DNA from: Qipengyuania nanhaisediminis
Lineage (GTDB): Bacteria; Pseudomonadota; Alphaproteobacteria; Sphingomonadales; Sphingomonadaceae
Reading direction: 5' to 3'
Assembly (NCBI RefSeq): GCF_900115585.1
Contig: NZ_FOWZ01000005.1
Span: 1-64,000 of the forward strand
Length of the DNA: 64,000 nt
Both the position numbers and the translations under genes were made by a program. The first letter of the stretch is position 1, and each line of letters opens with the position of its first letter. The notes beneath the pieces were generated by a model. It was not told the DNA's origin, did no database searches, and saw only the letters and a list, made by a program, of their open reading frames with translations. Below are positions 7,608-15,521 of this stretch, piece after piece.

Positions 7608-8978
7608 ATGAATTTCGCCGATCTCGGCCTTTCACCTGACTTGCTCAAAGCCGTCTCCGACGCCGGCTATACCGAGCCGACGCCGATTCAGGCCCAGGCC
7701 ATCCCGCCCGTCCTGATGATGAAGGACATCATCGGTATCGCGCAGACCGGAACCGGCAAGACGGCGAGCTTCGTCCTGCCCATGATCGATGTCATGGCCA
7801 GCGGTCGCCGCCGCGCCCTGATGCCGCGTTCGCTGATCCTCGCGCCGACACGCGAACTGGCCGCGCAGGTGGCCGAGAATTTCGAGAAGTACGGCAAGAA
7901 CCATGACCTCAAGCTCGCGCTGCTGATCGGCGGCGTGCAGATGGGCGACCAGGTCAAGGCCTTGAACGAGGGCGTCGACGTGTTGATCGCCACGCCGGGA
8001 CGCCTCATGGACCTGTTCGAGCGCGGAAAAATCCTGCTCAACGGCTGCGAACTGCTGGTCATCGACGAAGCGGACCGGATGCTCGACATGGGGTTCATCC
8101 CCGACATCGAATTCATCTGCGACAAGCTGCCCGAAAGCCGCCAGACGATGCTGTTCTCGGCGACGATGCCGCCGCCGATCGAAAAGCTTGCGAAGAAATT
8201 CCTCAAGAATCCCAAGCGTATCGAAGTCAGCCGTGCGGCGACGACGAACAAGGATATCACCGCTTTCAAGATCCCCGTGCAGCAGCGCCAGAAGCGCGAG
8301 ACCCTGCGCTGGCTGCTCCGCCACGACCAGGTCGAAACGGCGATCATCTTCGCCAATCGCAAGACCACGGTGCGCGAGCTCAACAAGAGTTTGCAGAGCC
8401 ATGGTTTCGCCAGCGGCGAAATTCACGGCGACATGGACCAGTCCAGCCGGATCAAGGAACTGGATCGCTTCAAGTCCGGCGACATCAACATCCTAGTGGC
8501 CAGTGACGTCGCGGCCCGCGGGCTCGACATCAAGGGCGTCAGCCACGTCTTCAACTTCGACACCCCCTGGCATCCGGACGATTACGTCCACCGTATCGGC
8601 CGCACCGGCCGCGCCGGAGCCAAGGGCCGCGCCTTTACTTTCGTGGCAGGCGATGATGCCGAGGCGATCGCCAATGTGGAGAAGTTGACCAAGTCGGAAA
8701 TTCCGGTCTTCGGCAAGAAAGACGTCCGCGTGGAGCTGGTCGAACCGGCTGCGAAACCGGAAGCGAAGTCCAAGCGGGACGATTCCGGCGACAAGCCAGA
8801 GCCCAAGAAGCGCGCCGAGAAACCGAAAGCCAAGTCGGACAAGCAGGACAAGAAGGCCGATCGGTCTGAAAAACCTGCCAAATCCAAGGCGCCGAAGGCA
8901 AAGCCTGAAACTGCCGCAGAAGATGCCGGCGATTGGAACGGCCCGGTCCCGGGTTTCCTCGACGTTTCGACGAGTTGA
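7608..8978 (+). CDS. rhlE: DEAD-box ATP-dependent RNA helicase, RhlE type
   Basis: Full-length 456-residue RNA helicase. The motifs run in order: Q motif (YTEPTPIQAQAI), Walker A AQTGTGKT (about 47), PTRELAAQ, TPGRLMD, DEAD in VIDEADRMLDMGF (about 150), SAT, and the helicase-C motifs VASDVAARGLDI and HRIGRTGRAG. After residue 375 comes a Lys/Ala/Glu/Pro-rich disordered tail (KSKRDD, KAKSDKQDKKADR), typical of RhlE proteins that bind RNA or the degradosome. It likely acts in ribosome assembly or mRNA decay. The subfamily assignment is by overall resemblance; other DEAD paralogs (RhlB, CsdA) are less likely. Confidence 0.9.
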   Translation: MNFADLGLSPDLLKAVSDAGYTEPTPIQAQAIPPVLMMKDIIGIAQTGTGKTASFVLPMIDVMASGRRRALMPRSLILAPTRELAAQVAENFEKYGKNHDLKLALLIGGVQMGDQVKALNEGVDVLIATPGRLMDLFERGKILLNGCELLVIDEADRMLDMGFIPDIEFICDKLPESRQTMLFSATMPPPIEKLAKKFLKNPKRIEVSRAATTNKDITAFKIPVQQRQKRETLRWLLRHDQVETAIIFANRKTTVRELNKSLQSHGFASGEIHGDMDQSSRIKELDRFKSGDINILVASDVAARGLDIKGVSHVFNFDTPWHPDDYVHRIGRTGRAGAKGRAFTFVAGDDAEAIANVEKLTKSEIPVFGKKDVRVELVEPAAKPEAKSKRDDSGDKPEPKKRAEKPKAKSDKQDKKADRSEKPAKSKAPKAKPETAAEDAGDWNGPVPGFLDVSTS

Positions 8979-8993
8979 CTTAACGTCTCTCTA

Positions 8994-9009
8994 ACTACAA
9001 TCTTGTAGT
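8994..9009. promoter_or_regulatory. 16-bp palindrome upstream of the fatty-acid hydroxylase gene
   Basis: ACTACAA, TC, TTGTAGT forms a perfect 7-2-7 inverted repeat ending 12 bases before the predicted ATG. Its short spacer makes it a better candidate for a dimeric repressor site than for a terminator. The outer bases resemble BlaI/CopY-type operators, but the spacing of the TACA/TGTA half-sites is 4 rather than 2. Confidence 0.4.
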
Positions 9010-9021
9010 GATGGGGACGTG

Positions 9022-9849
9022 ATGGAAATCTTCGAAGAACACTTCCGGTATACGGTCAGCCTGCTCTTTTTGGCGGGCCTGTTCTTTGGCTCGCTCGCGC
9101 TGATCATGAAGCGTGGCGCTATCTTCGCCGCTATGAACCGTGGGCGCAAGGAATTCACCACCAACCTTGCGTTGACCTTCATAAATCTGGTCATCCTCGC
9201 GCCGTTTCTCGCTCTTCCCTCCGGGGCGGTGCGCGATTTCATCGGCATGTCGGAAAACTTCGCGGGCTTCTGGGACAGCATACCCGGCTGGCTGACTGTA
9301 GTGATCGCCTTTCTGGTGTTCGATTTCGTGATCTACTGGCGCCACAGGTTCGAACATTCGCCGCTCTTGTGGCGTATTCATGCCACCCACCATGCCGATA
9401 CCGCCCTGTCGTGGCTGTCGGTGCAAAGGAAACATCCCTTCAGCAAGCTGCTGAGCGTGTGCGTCGACCTCAGCCTGTTGCTGCTTATGGGTATCCCTGA
9501 ATGGGCGATCGGGACTGCCGGCCTTGCAATTACCTTCTGGGGCTTCCTGGTGCACTGCGACGTGAACTGGACATTCGGCCCGCTGCGCCACTGGCTTATC
9601 TCGCCCGCTGCGCACCGGCTGCATCATATCCGCGACGAACGCCTGATGGGCACGAACTTCGGCAATACGCTGACCGCCTGGGATCGGATGTTCGGCACGT
9701 TTTGCGATCCGACGCCCTATGTCGGGTGTGAAACCGGTATCGAGGAAGGGACACGCGGCATCGCAGGCGAACTCGCACGTCCGTTCGAGAAGCGGTACTG
9801 GCGTCGCAAGCCCGTGGCGGTCGAGGACGACAGCGAAGCTGTCGCCTAG
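9022..9849 (+). CDS. sterol desaturase / fatty acid hydroxylase superfamily protein
   Basis: Integral membrane di-iron oxygenase of the fatty-acid hydroxylase superfamily (PF04116), 275 residues. There are N-terminal membrane segments at about 10-30, 50-70 and 90-110. The histidine clusters that bind two irons are present: HRFEH (HX3H), HATHH (HX2HH) and HRLHH (HX2HH). Members hydroxylate or desaturate lipids, sterols or carotenoids; the substrate here is not evident. ATG 9022 is chosen because GGGGA lies five bases upstream; the GTG one codon earlier is too close. Its stop overlaps the convergent uvrD stop by four bases. A palindrome sits immediately upstream. Confidence 0.85.
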   Translation: MEIFEEHFRYTVSLLFLAGLFFGSLALIMKRGAIFAAMNRGRKEFTTNLALTFINLVILAPFLALPSGAVRDFIGMSENFAGFWDSIPGWLTVVIAFLVFDFVIYWRHRFEHSPLLWRIHATHHADTALSWLSVQRKHPFSKLLSVCVDLSLLLLMGIPEWAIGTAGLAITFWGFLVHCDVNWTFGPLRHWLISPAAHRLHHIRDERLMGTNFGNTLTAWDRMFGTFCDPTPYVGCETGIEEGTRGIAGELARPFEKRYWRRKPVAVEDDSEAVA

Positions 9850-12158
9850 TCGGAGACCGGCTTGACGAAGCTGTCGAGCACCCGCTTTTCGCCCGACGTT
9901 TCGAATTCGATGGTCAGCTTATTGCCTTCCTGATCCATCACATATCCATAGCCGAATTTGTCGTGGAACACGCGCGCTCCGACCGCGACATCGGTGCGCG
10001 GCTTGGCGGCGAAGCTCGCGGCACTCTTGCCGGGTTCGGCGAGCCGCTTGGGCGTGGTGTCGTAGCCCGAAGCAAGCGCGCGCTGCCAGCCGGGACCGCG
10101 CACTGAAGATCGCCCGGGGCGATTGCTGGATACATGGGCGAACGGATCCTCGTTCTCCGTCCAGTTCGCACGCCACAGCGAAGCACCGCCGCTCATCGTC
10201 GTTTCGCTCTCGACGTAGTCGTCGGGCAATTCCTCGATGAAGCGGCTCGGTATGGAACTCGTCCACTGCCCGTAAATGCGGCGGTTGGCCGCGTGGTAGA
10301 TGGTGCAACGCCGTTTCGCGCGGGTGATCGCCACGTAGGCGAGACGCCGCTCTTCTTCGAGGCTGGCGAGGCCGCCTTCGTCGATTGCACGCTGGCTCGG
10401 GAAGACCCCTTCTTCCCAACCGGGCAGGAACACGTGGTCGAACTCGAGTCCCTTCGCGGCGTGCATCGTCATGATGGTGATCTTCTCGCCGTCATTGGCG
10501 CGGTCGTTGTCCATCACCAGCCCGACATGCTCCAGAAAATCGCCGAGCGTTTCGTAGTCTTCCATCGCGCGGGCAAGCTCGGTCAGGTTCTCCAACCGGC
10601 CGGCGCTTTCGGCACTACGGTCCTTCTGCAGCATTTCCTCATAGCCGCTTTCCGCCACGACAATGCGCAGGAGTTCGGATGGGGTGACCTTTTCGGATTG
10701 TTCGCGCCAGTGCACGAACTGCGAAAGCAATCCCACCAGCGTATTGCGCGCACGGGCGGGGAGCTCGTCCGTTTCGGCGAGGTCTAGCGATGCAGCGGCC
10801 AAGGGCGCCTGCGTCCGGCGCGCATGGCGCTGCATCACCTCCAGCGTCTTTGCGCCAAGTCCGCGCTTCGGCTGGTTGTAGATGCGTTCGAAAGCGAGAT
10901 CGTCTGCAGGCTGCGAAATGACCCTGAGATATGCGAGCATATCGCGGATTTCGGCGCGTTCGTAGAAGCGGAAGCCGCCGACGATCCGGTAGTTCAACCC
11001 GATCTGGATGAAGCGATCTTCGAATTCGCGCGTCTGGTATTGGGCGCGCACGAGGATGGCGATTTCGTCGAGCGGGGCGCCTTCGGATTCGAGACGTTCG
11101 ATCGCTTCGCCGACGCGGCGCGCTTCTTCCGGGCCATCCCATACGCCGACGACGCGGACTTTTTCTCCGGAAGGCAGTTCGGTCCACAGTGTCTTGCCGA
11201 GCCGTTCGCTATTGGCGTTGATGAGACCCGAAGCCGCAGCGAGGATTTGCGGCGTCGACCGGTAGTTCTGCTCCAGTTTCACAACCGCAGCGCCCGGGAA
11301 ATCCTTTTCGAATTTCAGGATGTTGGCGACCTCTGCCCCGCGCCAGGAATAGATCGACTGGTCGTCATCCCCGACGACGCAGATGTTCTTGCGCTCCTGC
11401 GCCAGCAGGCGCAGCCACAGATACTGGACCTGGTTGGTGTCCTGGTACTCGTCCACGAGGATGTATTTGAAGCGCTTCTGGTACTGCGCGAGCACGTCGT
11501 GGTGCTGGCGAAATATGTTCAGCATATGCAGCAGAAGATCGCCGAAATCGCACGCGTTGAGCGCCTTCAGACGATCCTGGTACAATTTGTAGAACTGCGT
11601 TCCGCGCCCGTTGGCGTAGGCCTCGTTTTCGACCGCATCGAGATCGCCGGGATTGAGACCGCGGTTTTTCCAGCGATCGATAAGCGCGGCGAGCTGACGG
11701 GCAGGCCAGCGTTTCTCGTCCAGCTCCTGATCGCGGATCAATTGCTTGAGCAGGCGCAGCTGGTCGTCAGTGTCGAGAATGGTGTAGTTCGACTTCAATC
11801 CCACCAGCTCGGCATGGCGGCGCAGCATTTTCGCACCGATGGAATGGAAAGTGCCGAGCCATGGCATCCCTTCGACCGCGTCACCGATGTGACGGCCGAC
11901 CCGTTCGCGCATTTCGCGGGCTGCCTTGTTGGTGAAGGTGACGCACAGGATTTCCGAAGGCCAGGCCCTGCGTGTGGCAATCAGGTGAGCCAGCCGGGCA
12001 GTGAGCGCGGCAGTCTTTCCCGTGCCCGCACCCGCAAGCATCAGCACTGGTCCTTCGGTGGTCAGGACGGCCTGGCGCTGCGGCTCGTTCAACATCGCGG
12101 CATAGGCCGGAACGTCGCGGTCTTCCGTCAAATCTTGCGGGGAAGGGGGCGTAGTCAT
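9846..12158 (-). CDS. uvrD: UvrD/PcrA superfamily 1A DNA helicase
   Basis: A 770-residue 3'-5' DNA helicase acting in nucleotide excision and mismatch repair and in clearing replication conflicts. Helicase motifs seen: LAGAGTGKTA (Walker A, about 43), CVTFTNKAA (Ia), VDEYQDTN (II), GDDDQSIYSWRGA (III), LEQNYRS (IV), ITIMTMHAAKGLEFDHV (V) and YVAITRAKRR (VI). The C-terminal Tudor-like segment is GARVFHDKFGYG to VKPV, as in PcrA/UvrD. Length is close to the family norm (about 720-780). The gene is transcribed alone, convergent with the hydroxylase gene and divergent from the repeat protein. Confidence 0.95.
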   Translation of the reverse strand: MTTPPSPQDLTEDRDVPAYAAMLNEPQRQAVLTTEGPVLMLAGAGTGKTAALTARLAHLIATRRAWPSEILCVTFTNKAAREMRERVGRHIGDAVEGMPWLGTFHSIGAKMLRRHAELVGLKSNYTILDTDDQLRLLKQLIRDQELDEKRWPARQLAALIDRWKNRGLNPGDLDAVENEAYANGRGTQFYKLYQDRLKALNACDFGDLLLHMLNIFRQHHDVLAQYQKRFKYILVDEYQDTNQVQYLWLRLLAQERKNICVVGDDDQSIYSWRGAEVANILKFEKDFPGAAVVKLEQNYRSTPQILAAASGLINANSERLGKTLWTELPSGEKVRVVGVWDGPEEARRVGEAIERLESEGAPLDEIAILVRAQYQTREFEDRFIQIGLNYRIVGGFRFYERAEIRDMLAYLRVISQPADDLAFERIYNQPKRGLGAKTLEVMQRHARRTQAPLAAASLDLAETDELPARARNTLVGLLSQFVHWREQSEKVTPSELLRIVVAESGYEEMLQKDRSAESAGRLENLTELARAMEDYETLGDFLEHVGLVMDNDRANDGEKITIMTMHAAKGLEFDHVFLPGWEEGVFPSQRAIDEGGLASLEEERRLAYVAITRAKRRCTIYHAANRRIYGQWTSSIPSRFIEELPDDYVESETTMSGGASLWRANWTENEDPFAHVSSNRPGRSSVRGPGWQRALASGYDTTPKRLAEPGKSAASFAAKPRTDVAVGARVFHDKFGYGYVMDQEGNKLTIEFETSGEKRVLDSFVKPVSD

Positions 12159-12273
12159 CTGCCAGAACAGCTAGGGAACGCGGGGCTTCAGCACAAGGGG
12201 GCTGATGACTGTTTCGGAACCTTGCACACGGGCTTTGCGTAGTGTCGGCAATGATGACAAAAGGAGAAGCCCC

Positions 12274-12867
12274 TTGAAAAGGTTCATTTTTGCCAGCGCC
12301 GCAGCGCTCGCTTTTACCGCCACGCCCGCGATGGCCGACCATCACATGGAAGGCGAAGCCAAGGCCTATGTGCTGACTGCGGACCAGCAGTCGACCTATG
12401 ACGGCTGGCCGGGCGACCGCCGCAGCATCTATGACGCATGGCCGGCAGGCGCTCAGGAATATTACTGGACCCTCGAACCGGAACAGGAAGCCGGTTGGTG
12501 GGTGCTGAATGACACGCAGCGCGTGCGCATCTATGAAATGAACACGGAACAGCGCGCACAGGCCTGGACTGCAATCGCAGCCCAGATGCAGAATGCGAAC
12601 GCCACGTCGACTGCCGCCCGTACCGCCTCGAGCTCGGCAACGACGGGTCCCCGTTTCGTCCGCAGCGAAGTGGTACAGACCACGCCTGCCGATGCCGGTC
12701 CCCCGGACGGCGAACTGCCGATCTGCTCCAGCGATGCTCAGGACAACTGCATCAACGCCTGGGAAGCAGGCAAGCGCGGCCCGGGTGTAAACCGTCCGCT
12801 CGAATATTGGCCCGGACGTCCGGCCAGCGAGATCGATGAACCGCTTCCGGCCACGCGTGACGATTAG
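12274..12867 (+). CDS. secreted protein with six tandem 11-residue repeats
   Basis: A 197-residue exported protein starting at TTG, with AAGGAG seven bases upstream. Residues 1-21 are a signal peptide ending PAMA. Residues 35-100 are six uninterrupted 11-residue repeats: TADQQSTYDGW, PGDRRSIYDAW, PAGAQEYYWTL, EPEQEAGWWVL, NDTQRVRIYEM, NTEQRAQAWTA. Position 4/5 is mostly Gln/Arg, 8/9 aromatic and 11 large hydrophobic. A Ser/Thr/Ala-rich linker follows, then a segment with two Cys (PICSSDAQDNCINAW). Similar aromatic-rich proteins occur in sphingomonads as hypotheticals, but I know of no function. A strong hairpin terminator follows. Confidence 0.78.
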   Translation: MKRFIFASAAALAFTATPAMADHHMEGEAKAYVLTADQQSTYDGWPGDRRSIYDAWPAGAQEYYWTLEPEQEAGWWVLNDTQRVRIYEMNTEQRAQAWTAIAAQMQNANATSTAARTASSSATTGPRFVRSEVVQTTPADAGPPDGELPICSSDAQDNCINAWEAGKRGPGVNRPLEYWPGRPASEIDEPLPATRDD

Positions 12868-12916
12868 GTTACGGTGATTTCGTCCCTGCCGTTTTAACCG
12901 GCGGAGACGCTTGGAG

Positions 12917-12950
12917 GGGGCAAGGTTGCCATGGTGACCTTGCCCCTTTC
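12917..12950 (+). terminator. Rho-independent terminator of the repeat-protein gene
   Basis: A perfect 10-base stem GGGGCAAGGT / ACCTTGCCCC (917-926 and 937-946 of this kilobase) encloses a self-complementary 10-base loop. TTTCCTAT follows on the plus strand, 50 bases after the stop codon. The same hairpin lies just past the convergent rsmD stop. Confidence 0.75.
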
Positions 12951-12958
12951 CTATGCGC

Positions 12959-13504
12959 TCAATCAGCGAGACGCAGGATGGTAAGCTTGGCTTTGCCGAC
13001 CACACGCTCGGCCTCGATCGCAAGCCCGCGCAGCTTTATCTCTTCGCGCTTGTGCGTTTCGAGAGCGATCCAAGTGGCAGGGCCTATCCAGCCCAGCCTC
13101 AGCATCCGGTCGAGCGCGACTTGTCCGGCACCTGTGTCGTACGGCGGATCGAGCAGGATGAGGTCATGGGTCGCCTTGGCGGGACCAAGGCTCATGACCG
13201 ACCCGGCCTGCACGGTTGAACGCTTGCGGGCATCGAGAGCCGCGATGTTGGCCTTGATCGCCTTTACCGCGTCCGGGTCCTGTTCGACGAAAAGGCAGTG
13301 TTCCGCGCCGCGCGACAGGGCTTCTATGCCGAGCGCGCCGGATCCTGCGAAAAGATCAAGGACGGAGAGACCTTCGAAGCTTCCCAGCCGACTGGCCAGC
13401 ATATTGAACAGCGTTTCGCGGGTCCGGTCGGCGGTCGGGCGCGTTCCTTCGCCCTTTGGTGCGACCAGTTTGCGGCCACGCCAGTCCCCGGCAATGATCC
13501 TCAC
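12959..13504 (-). CDS. rsmD: 16S rRNA (guanine966-N2)-methyltransferase RsmD
   Basis: A 181-residue SAM-dependent methyltransferase that makes m2G966 in the P-site region of 16S rRNA. It shows the family start MRIIAGDWRGRKL, then RPTADRTRETLFNML, the SAM-binding VLDLFAGSGALGIEALSRGA and the catalytic LLDPPY (NPPY-type motif IV). It starts at GTG, overlapping the upstream pseudouridine synthase stop by four bases (GTGA), so the two rRNA-modification genes are translationally coupled. Confidence 0.93.
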   Translation of the reverse strand: MRIIAGDWRGRKLVAPKGEGTRPTADRTRETLFNMLASRLGSFEGLSVLDLFAGSGALGIEALSRGAEHCLFVEQDPDAVKAIKANIAALDARKRSTVQAGSVMSLGPAKATHDLILLDPPYDTGAGQVALDRMLRLGWIGPATWIALETHKREEIKLRGLAIEAERVVGKAKLTILRLAD

Positions 13505-14265
13505 TTGATGTCTCGCAGCAATTGCTTGCGGAATTGCTCGACCGCCTCGCGATTGATTTCGGCTGCTTGCCCGCGCGGGAGATCGGCCAGCTCGAACGGA
13601 CCGTAGGAAATGCGCATCAGGCGGTTTACCTGCAGGCCGAGGTGTTCGAGCACGCGGCGGACTTCGCGGTTCTTGCCTTCGGTCAGCGTCATCTGGATCC
13701 AGCGGTTCATGCCGCTGCCTCGTTCGAGATCGGCCTCGATGCGCCCGTAGCGAATGCCGTCGATCTCGACGCCTTCTATCAGGTCATCGAGCATGGTCTG
13801 CGTGACATCCCCGAATGCACGCGCACGATAGCTGCGCGGCACGCCGGAAGACGGCAGTTCCATCGCCCGCTTCAGCTCGCCATCATTGGTTAGCAGCAAC
13901 AGGCCTTCGGTGTTGAAGTCCAGCCTGCCCACCGGCATCACCCGTCCGGCCGACTTCGGCAGCGCATTGCGCAGCGCTGCATAGATTGTCGGCCTGCCTG
14001 CGGGATCGCGTTCCGCCGTGATCAGGCCAGAAGGCTTGTGGAAGGCGAACAGGCGGGTGGCTTCGGCCTTGCCGACCGGCTTGCCATCGACACTGACACC
14101 TTTCAGCGAGGTCAACTTGACTGCTGGCGTGTCGAGTACTTTCCCGTCGAGAGACACGCGGCCGTCCGCGATCATGCGTTCGACCTCGCGACGGCTGGCG
14201 ACACCAGCCCGTGCGAGCAGCTTGGCGATACGGTCGCCTTCTTCCGGAAGTCGATTGTCGGACAT
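13501..14265 (-). CDS. rluB: 23S rRNA pseudouridine synthase, RluB/RsuA family
   Basis: A 254-residue pseudouridine synthase. An S4 RNA-binding domain at the N-terminus (RIAKLLARAGVASRREVERMI) is followed by the RsuA-type catalytic domain. VGRLDFNTEGLLLLTNDG carries the catalytic Asp (about 110), and LTEGKNREVRR closes the active site. RluB acts on U2605 of 23S rRNA (E. coli numbering); RluE/RluF/RsuA are relatives, and the presence of the S4 domain with this length favours RluB. ATG 14265 (MSDNRLPEEG) is chosen; upstream in-frame codons are not family-like. Coupled to rsmD by a GTGA overlap. Confidence 0.88.
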   Translation of the reverse strand: MSDNRLPEEGDRIAKLLARAGVASRREVERMIADGRVSLDGKVLDTPAVKLTSLKGVSVDGKPVGKAEATRLFAFHKPSGLITAERDPAGRPTIYAALRNALPKSAGRVMPVGRLDFNTEGLLLLTNDGELKRAMELPSSGVPRSYRARAFGDVTQTMLDDLIEGVEIDGIRYGRIEADLERGSGMNRWIQMTLTEGKNREVRRVLEHLGLQVNRLMRISYGPFELADLPRGQAAEINREAVEQFRKQLLRDIK

Positions 14266-14284
14266 AACCCGCGCGGTTAGGCGC

Positions 14285-15448
14285 TCAGTTGGCGGCGCGC
14301 AAGGCTTCCTCGACCGTCTCGTGATAGCGGCGTATCCCGCCCTCCATCGTGCCAAGCGTCAGTTCGGGGACCGCACCGGTCTCCAGCCCCTGCTGACCGA
14401 GCTCCGCAGCGCGGAAATCCTCGCTCGCGAAAACCCCTCCGTCGAGCAAGGCCCAGCTGCGCTCCCAGTGATCGCGCGCCTTGTCGGTGCTCGGATGTTC
14501 GGGGATCAGCATGAAGTCCTCGACGAGCGTGCGGTTATGCGCCTGCGGCATCATCACCATCACGTTGATATAGTCCGGACTGGGGATGACGAGGGCGCCC
14601 GGCAGCAACTGGTATGCGAAGGTGATCACGCGCCGCATCTGGTCCATGTCTTCCAGGTCAACGCCTTCCATCTCTTCCAGCCTGCCGACGGCGCTGCGGG
14701 CAAAGGGGCCGATCATGTCGCCGCTAGTGACTCCGTCCTTGAAGAAGGGGCCGATGGTCTGCGCATGTAGACGCGTGACGTGGTAGCTTTCGAGGAAAGC
14801 ATCCATGATGAGCTTCCAATTGCCGGCCACATCGTGGGTCTTGCGGCGGAACAGCACGTGTTCACCCATGCCGAGCGCGTCGAAATCCTCGCCGATCTTA
14901 TCGGCATAACCGAAATCAGCGGTCTCTTCCTGCGGGCTAAACCAGATGAGACCGCCGGTCTCTTTCGATGGAAGTTCGACCAGTCCCATCTCACCATTGT
15001 CGAGCTCGGGGAAAGAATCGGGTCGCGGCAGAGCAAGAAGGCGCCCATCCACCGAGTACGTCCATGCGTGATAGGGGCAGACGAGCTTTTTCGTGCACGC
15101 CACTTCATCGCCTTCGACCAGCCTGGTCCCACGATGGCGGCAGACGTTGAGGAAGACGTGGGCCTTGCCGTCGGCATCGCGGGTGATGAGCAAAGGGCGG
15201 CCGGTCGCGTCATGGGGGAGGGCCATCCCGGGGTCGGGCAGGACTGCGCTGGGGCACAGGATCTGCGGGAGCCGATCGTAAATCGCAGCCTTCTCGCGCT
15301 GCCAGTGTTCGGGATCTGTATAGACGCTCGCCGGCACGCTCGATTGGCAGAGGTTTTCCTGCTTGCGATTCTCGGCGATATCGCGCGCCAGTCGCAGCAT
15401 TCCGTCGGTTGGTCGCCGACCTGTCGCCAGTGTGTTCGGAACACCCAT
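14285..15448 (-). CDS. Rieske non-heme iron oxygenase, alpha-subunit type
   Basis: A 387-residue aromatic-ring-hydroxylating dioxygenase-like protein. The Rieske [2Fe-2S] ligands are CRHRG and CPYHAW (Cys-x-His ... Cys-x-x-His, about 100-125). The mononuclear iron site is ESYHVTRLH (about 215), with a carboxylate ligand expected further on. No beta subunit, ferredoxin or reductase gene is adjacent. Such orphan oxygenases in sphingomonads act on diverse substrates (aromatics, choline/carnitine-type amines), and the substrate cannot be called. It diverges from the AmpG-like transporter. Confidence 0.85.
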   Translation of the reverse strand: MGVPNTLATGRRPTDGMLRLARDIAENRKQENLCQSSVPASVYTDPEHWQREKAAIYDRLPQILCPSAVLPDPGMALPHDATGRPLLITRDADGKAHVFLNVCRHRGTRLVEGDEVACTKKLVCPYHAWTYSVDGRLLALPRPDSFPELDNGEMGLVELPSKETGGLIWFSPQEETADFGYADKIGEDFDALGMGEHVLFRRKTHDVAGNWKLIMDAFLESYHVTRLHAQTIGPFFKDGVTSGDMIGPFARSAVGRLEEMEGVDLEDMDQMRRVITFAYQLLPGALVIPSPDYINVMVMMPQAHNRTLVEDFMLIPEHPSTDKARDHWERSWALLDGGVFASEDFRAAELGQQGLETGAVPELTLGTMEGGIRRYHETVEEALRAAN

Positions 15449-15521
15449 CGGACCTGTTCCTTTCTCCTTCTCTCGCGGCTAGTGTCGCAAAAAACAGACC
15501 ATAACAAAAGGACGCTAGGGA

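Noticed and set aside
10824-12242. 472-residue plus-strand frame opposite uvrD
   Set aside because: Antisense to conserved helicase motifs; no family resemblance.
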